Of a stretch of 64,000 bases of DNA, positions 59,676 to 64,000 are shown piece by piece. Under the pieces are notes generated by a model. The model did not search any database. It was not told where the DNA came from and worked only from the letters and a program-made list of their open reading frames with translations. Location: NCBI GenBank assembly GCA_010094025.1, contig ML991872.1, positions 1-64,000 of the forward strand, written 5' to 3'. This DNA comes from Viridothelium virens. Taxonomy: Eukaryota > Ascomycota > Dothideomycetes > Trypetheliales > Trypetheliaceae. The position numbers and the translations under genes were made by a program. The first letter of the stretch is position 1; each line of letters starts with the position of its first letter.

Positions 59676-61228
59676 ATGGCTATCAAACGCAAGCGCTCTG
59701 CGAGTACCAGCAATGGTCCCGCTTCCCAAGGTGGCGCTAAAGTCAATGGGGCGTCAGAAGCTTCGAAATCGAAGCCGAAGAAAGTACAGTCATCGTCGCA
59801 TGCAGATTGGGTGGACTACAAGGTCAGATATCCGCAAGCGCGCAAAGGGAAAAGGTCGTCGCGAAAATCACTTCCTTCTAATGAAGAGCCAAATTCTCAA
59901 CCAAATCCATACAGTGAAGGCCAAACACAGATTTACGAGATTGTACCGCAAAGCTGGACTGAACTCGGCCGTTACAAGAAGTTCCGGCGTAAGTCCAACA
60001 TAAATCTAAAGCACTGCAACCCGGCTGATCTTGCTCTTTAGTTATGGAAGAAACCAGCGATCCCATGCGCATTGGCGATGTCGTACTTGTCAACAATGAC
60101 TTTGGAACTGGAGCAGATGGCGAGGTGGATATCTTCAAACAATGGAAAGCTCATGTCCTAGAGATCCGGGCCAAAGATCCTCAGCATGTGTATCTTCGAG
60201 TCTTCTGGATCTACGACCCTGAAGAACTACCGGGGGGACGAAGACCATACCACGGCGAATACGAACTAGTACCTTCTAATGACATGGCCATCATCGACGC
60301 AATGACTGTGAATGGTCTAGTGACTCTGACGAAGTGGAACGAGTATAATGATGATGAAGACCCTGATACCGGCACAGACGAAAATCCCGGGTTTTATTGG
60401 AGACAGACTTACAATATACACACACGTCAACTTTCAGTAAGTCGATATGCCACCATTCCTACTATTCTTCTGTTCTGACCAATGCCATTTTTAAAACAGC
60501 AACTGCGACAGCACTGTTTCTGCAATAAACCCTCAAATCCAGATAATCTCCTTGTCCAATGTACCAACAAAGCCACATGCGGTCGCTGGCTTCATAGCGA
60601 ATGTCTCAAGGAGAAAGTTATCGAAAGGGCAATAAACCAGAATTCATCCGGTCTGAACACAGAATCAACGCCCTCCAAAAAACAGCGGCTGGTAGACGAA
60701 TCACCGAAGAAGTCAACGGCATCTCCCCATAAAAACAAGACGAGGAAGAGTAGAGGCAGCAAAGAGGATCCGATTTTTACAGCTGAGGTCGTCGCAACAT
60801 CAGGTAAGAAGGGCCACAGACTCAAGATTCACGATTTCCGTGAGGGACACAATGGCGAAGAGTGGGAAGAGCGCATCTACTGCCTATGCTGTAGCGCACT
60901 CCTTGTGGACGAGGGTGAGGAGCAACCGCAACCCGACAGCAAAGTCAATCTGGACACGGTCCTACATGACGAGGGATCTGGCACAGATGAGATCACTGTC
61001 AAAGGGCAGGGTGCAAATGGCACCGTTGCCAGTACTCCTCCGGTCCGCGTGGTGACCAATCAGGACGAGAATTCCGTGGGGGAAGAGAAAATCAATGGTG
61101 AAGGTGCAAGTAAGTTCACCCAGAGAGTAATTGGATGAGCGCTCTTTGACCGGATGCTATCAGATTCGCCCAGCCCTTCCAAGGGTCTCATGGGATCGAT
61201 TGCCTCCATCTTTAGCAACGGGACTTAA
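59676..61228 (+). CDS. BAH domain-PHD-like chromatin protein
   Basis: Four exons (59676-59988, 60042-60436, 60500-61109, 61164-61228) with introns of 53, 63 and 54 bases give 460 aa. A basic N-terminus (MAIKRKRSASTS, then KSKPKKVQ) may be a nuclear signal. The BAH domain is at about residues 90-235: DPMRIGDVVLVNNDF, WKAHVLEIRAKDPQHVYLRVFWIYDPEEL and PYHGEYELVPSNDMAIID. A PHD-like Cys/His finger follows at about 241-275 (HCFCNKPSN, LVQCTN, CGRWLHSECL). After a Lys-rich disordered part there is another short Cys cluster (RIYCLCCSALL). The C-terminus encodes SPSKGLMGSIASIFSNGT. BAH-PHD proteins read histone modifications, in several fungi in facultative heterochromatin. That role here is inference. 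Confidence 0.9.
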
Positions 61229-62040
61229 AGAGGATTCGCAGATCTGGAGTCCACATACGTGTCCACGACAAGGTATTCTGCTTTCGCTGTATTTATCGAA
61301 TTTTCGCCATCTTGCTTTGGATTGCTTTGAGAAATTGTGGTTTACCTTATGAACGGGATGTGTGGTAAGGTGATTATTGTCCTTGAGCACTCGCTAAAAG
61401 CCATTTAGCGCAATAGGCGCGGGAGGTTTACGTTCTTGCTGCTGCGTAATTTACGCTTGCTATTTACTGCTGATATCCAAGTCCTCTGATTTACCCCGTT
61501 ATGTATATTCATCTATTACGAAGATCTGAACGTCGGAGAAGCAAATGCATATAGTACTTTGATGCATCTAAGCTATCGAGCGGTTCATTTGAGTCCAGTG
61601 AGACATTGATTCGTGCTCAAACGACGTAACTCAACGTCTATGGCTCATCTAGTACAAAACTCTGCTACAATAATTCCTGGAGTACCCGTTCTACTAAACC
61701 TCTCCATCTAGGATTAAACCCATTCATCATGCCCCATATAAAATAGGAATCCTAGCAACAAGAATGAGCAATCACGATCTCAATGGACAGATGGTCCTCG
61801 GGTGTGACAGGACGACCATGTTCCATCTGAAGTCGCGTCGCGGGGTGCTGTCGCTTGACAGTCCTCCCAGTAGCAACCCTTCGATACACTCTCCACGTTA
61901 CGCGAGGAAAGACCTACAGTCTTCGACGTCTTTCCCTCAGCGAATACCAGCTAGATTGACCATTCCACAGGGCGCACATTTCAATCAAACCCTATCACTC
62001 TTGTCAAGGCTCTTGAATCCATCCAACGGAAACAGCCATT
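61229..62040. other. Intergenic region between convergent genes
   Basis: 812 bases between the 3' ends of the BAH-PHD and epimerase genes. A plus-strand ORF at 61764-62123 runs antisense into the last epimerase exon and has no features of its own. Confidence 0.5.
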
Positions 62041-63549
62041 TCACGGCCACCAGTTCATGCGTTTGTAACTTTCAATCACGTCCTGGACTTCTGCCTTCGT
62101 TATTCGCTCATGCTTGTACCTAGAAAGATTGAGTCAGCCACTCCTCATCGCCTTTAAAAATTTCAAGGAAACCTACTTAAATCCAGCCACCCTCTCGAAC
62201 CTTGTCCCATCCAGATTCACATCCTTATCCTGCAACAGTTCCTTCTCCATGAACGGCGTCAACGGCGTATTCTCCACACAATCACTCTTCCTCAGCATCT
62301 CACTCCACGGATCCAGCGTCTCATCGTTCACATCATCGACGACATGCTCCAGATTCATCCGCGCAAACGTATTGATAAACGCATTCGTGAACGTCGTCGG
62401 AATAGCAAACACCTCATTGACCAGCCCCGCCAGCGCCGCCTGTGTCGTCGCCCCATGATCCACAACATTGAACACCGGAAACGCCGTCGCAGCATCATTT
62501 GCTCCCGCCGAAAACGGCGACACGCTCGTCGACGCCGGCAACGATGCCCGCCATGTCGCCGCCGTCCACAACGCACGCGCCACATCCTCGACATGCACGC
62601 ATGACGTCTTGAGCTCCCGGCCCCAGAGGAATTTCATATCCTTGCCGAGCTGCTGGTAGACGCGAGCGAGCGCGAGCGCCGTGCCGAGCCAGCGACCGGT
62701 GTAGGGCCCGTAAACATGCGCCGTGCGCATCACCACCAATGGCAGCCCCCCTCTTCCTCCTCCTGCTCCTCCTCCTACTGCTCCCCCTTGTTTCTGCAGT
62801 TGCAGCTTCCCCAGCGCCTCCTCCGCCTCGAGCTTCCACTTCGCGAGCTTAAGCCACGGCTTGCAGCGGTCGTGTTCGCGGCGAGGGGCCTTGTCGGGCG
62901 CGTAGACGAAGCCGGTCGAGACTTCGACGAAGGCCTTGCAGCCGCCGGCGTCGGCGACTGCTTGCCCGAGCGACAGCGACAGCATGTAGCTGCGGTTGCG
63001 GTAGACGGCGTCGTCCTGGCTGTAGCGCGTCTCGCCGCCGCAGTTGAAGATGTAGTCGTAGATTTTACCAGCGGGGGTTTTGAGGAGCTTGGCGAGGATG
63101 TCGGGGCGGCTGGCGTCGGCTTGCACGAATTTGTCTTTGGAGCAGGCGGAGGCGAATTCGGGGGCGAGCATTGCGAGCTCGGGGAGCTGCTTGTCGACGA
63201 GGCGGACGCTTGAGGCGAGCTGGTTCTGGTGGATGTAGAGGGCGAGGAAGCGGCCGATGTAGCCTGGAGGGAGCCATTGTTAGATATCGTTAGGAGAACC
63301 ACGGAGGTGAAGGTGATGTTGTGAAGGAAGATTGGTTGGTGTTTGTATTGCTGGACAGTGGTAGGGTAGGGATTGACGGGTAAGATGGGTGAATTGGCAC
63401 GGTTAAAAAGCAATAATGCCAGTAATGCGGGGGACAATTGACTTGCCTAGGCCCCCTATGATCAAAACTGACGGCTTTTCTGCATCTGCGTGGTCTGTCG
63501 AGTCATTGACCGCCTTTGGCAGTGATTGTTGTTCTGCCCCGTCAGCCAT
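62041..63549 (-). CDS. NAD-dependent epimerase/dehydratase (extended SDR)
   Basis: Three exons (63549-63447, 63263-62177, 62119-62041) give 422 aa. Exon 1 ends in SVLIIGGLG and exon 2 continues YIGRFLALYIHQNQL, rebuilding the Gly-rich NAD(P) loop. The first intron (183 bases) begins GC rather than GT (GCAAGT...CCAG). A 57-base second intron joins GFK to YKHERITKAEVQDVI, and the protein ends MNWWP. Family features include FNCGGETRYSQDDAVYRNRSY (NAG-type strand and Tyr), VSTGFVYAPDKAP, and VMRTAHVYGPYTG. SDR enzymes of this plan act on sugar nucleotides or related substrates. The classical YxxxK is not clear here, so the reaction is unknown. A Gly-rich insert lies near residue 195. Confidence 0.88.
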
Positions 63550-64000
63550 GATGGACAACGATGGAATCGAAAGCTGTTCAGAAGCTCAGTGGCACTGAAA
63601 CCAAGAAGAGCGACTCAAAATATGGACGAGCAGGCAGGCACCCAAGGAACCAGCAATATTTAATCCGGCCCAGGGTCCGGGCGTCTTAATTTAGTGAGGG
63701 CACCGAGGGTTTGAAGTCACAGGGTATGACGGTGGGATCCGTCATTGAGCGGGGGAGGGGATAGCAAATGGAAGCGAGCAAAGCAAATCTGAGGCGTATG
63801 GTGCGTATCGTACACTGAGACTGCGGCGGCAGGAACGGGCGAGCCGGAGACAAGCTGCCTATCTTGCTACGCTTGCTAAAGGGATCTGAACCGATGCCTG
63901 GAAGGAGCTTTGTCCGTTACACTAGCTTTAGGGGTTTAGGTTGAAGACGGAGATTGAGTGCGGCTACAACAGTTTGGTTCTGGTTCCCGAAGCTACGGCG
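63550..64000. other. Upstream region of the epimerase gene to the window end
   Basis: 451 bases with no supported gene. It includes the promoter of the epimerase gene. Confidence 0.45.

Noticed and set aside
62716-63213. 165-codon plus-strand ORF
   Set aside because: Antisense to the epimerase exon 2, Val/Ala/Gly-rich, with no domain.
1-64000. tRNA, rRNA or CRISPR genes
   Set aside because: I looked for tRNA T-loop patterns, 5S-like starts and regularly spaced repeats and found none that held up.

Overview
The window is nuclear DNA of a filamentous ascomycete (Pezizomycotina). Genes are compact and carry short introns, mostly 45-70 bases with GT..AG ends. The core genes are eukaryotic: ATP synthase gamma, topoisomerase I, Tel2, Uba3, Rrn3, Caf120. 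They are mixed with fungal-specific families: HeLo proteins, a DUF6536 membrane protein, a Zn2Cys6 regulator, a PTH11/rhodopsin-like receptor and a P450. I cannot name the species from the sequence. I saw no tRNA, rRNA or CRISPR.

Layout. (1) 1-8.3 kb is a decaying accessory block. A HeLo-pseudokinase gene (-) is divergent from a large kinase-ankyrin-WW gene (+), and a P450 gene (+) follows. All three are damaged. Two nearly identical 229-bp solo LTRs, each with its own 5-bp target duplication, sit inside the kinase-ankyrin gene and the P450. (2) 8.9-16.8 kb holds a DUF6536 membrane protein, a Thr-rich secreted protein and a CorA-like protein. (3) 17-21.8 kb holds the divergent pair ATP3 / TOP1. 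(4) 22.8-31 kb holds lineage-specific membrane proteins, a degraded receptor and a 92-aa Gly/Ser/Tyr/Asn-rich protein. (5) 31.8-37.1 kb holds the divergent pair TEL2 / UBA3. (6) 37.6-46.8 kb looks like a small catabolic or detoxification cluster of amidase, Zn2Cys6 regulator, cupin and MFS transporter. (7) 48.7-63.5 kb holds an uncharacterised conserved protein, RRN3, CAF120-like, a BAH-PHD protein and an NAD-dependent epimerase.

The most interesting observation is the divergent pair at 0.1-6.1 kb. One protein joins a HeLo cell-death helical domain to a kinase-like domain that has lost its catalytic motifs. Its neighbour encodes a kinase with all catalytic motifs, fused to ankyrin repeats and a WW domain. 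This recalls the MLKL/RIPK arrangement of animal necroptosis. The functional link is inference. Exon boundaries were read by eye from splice signals and reading-frame continuity.
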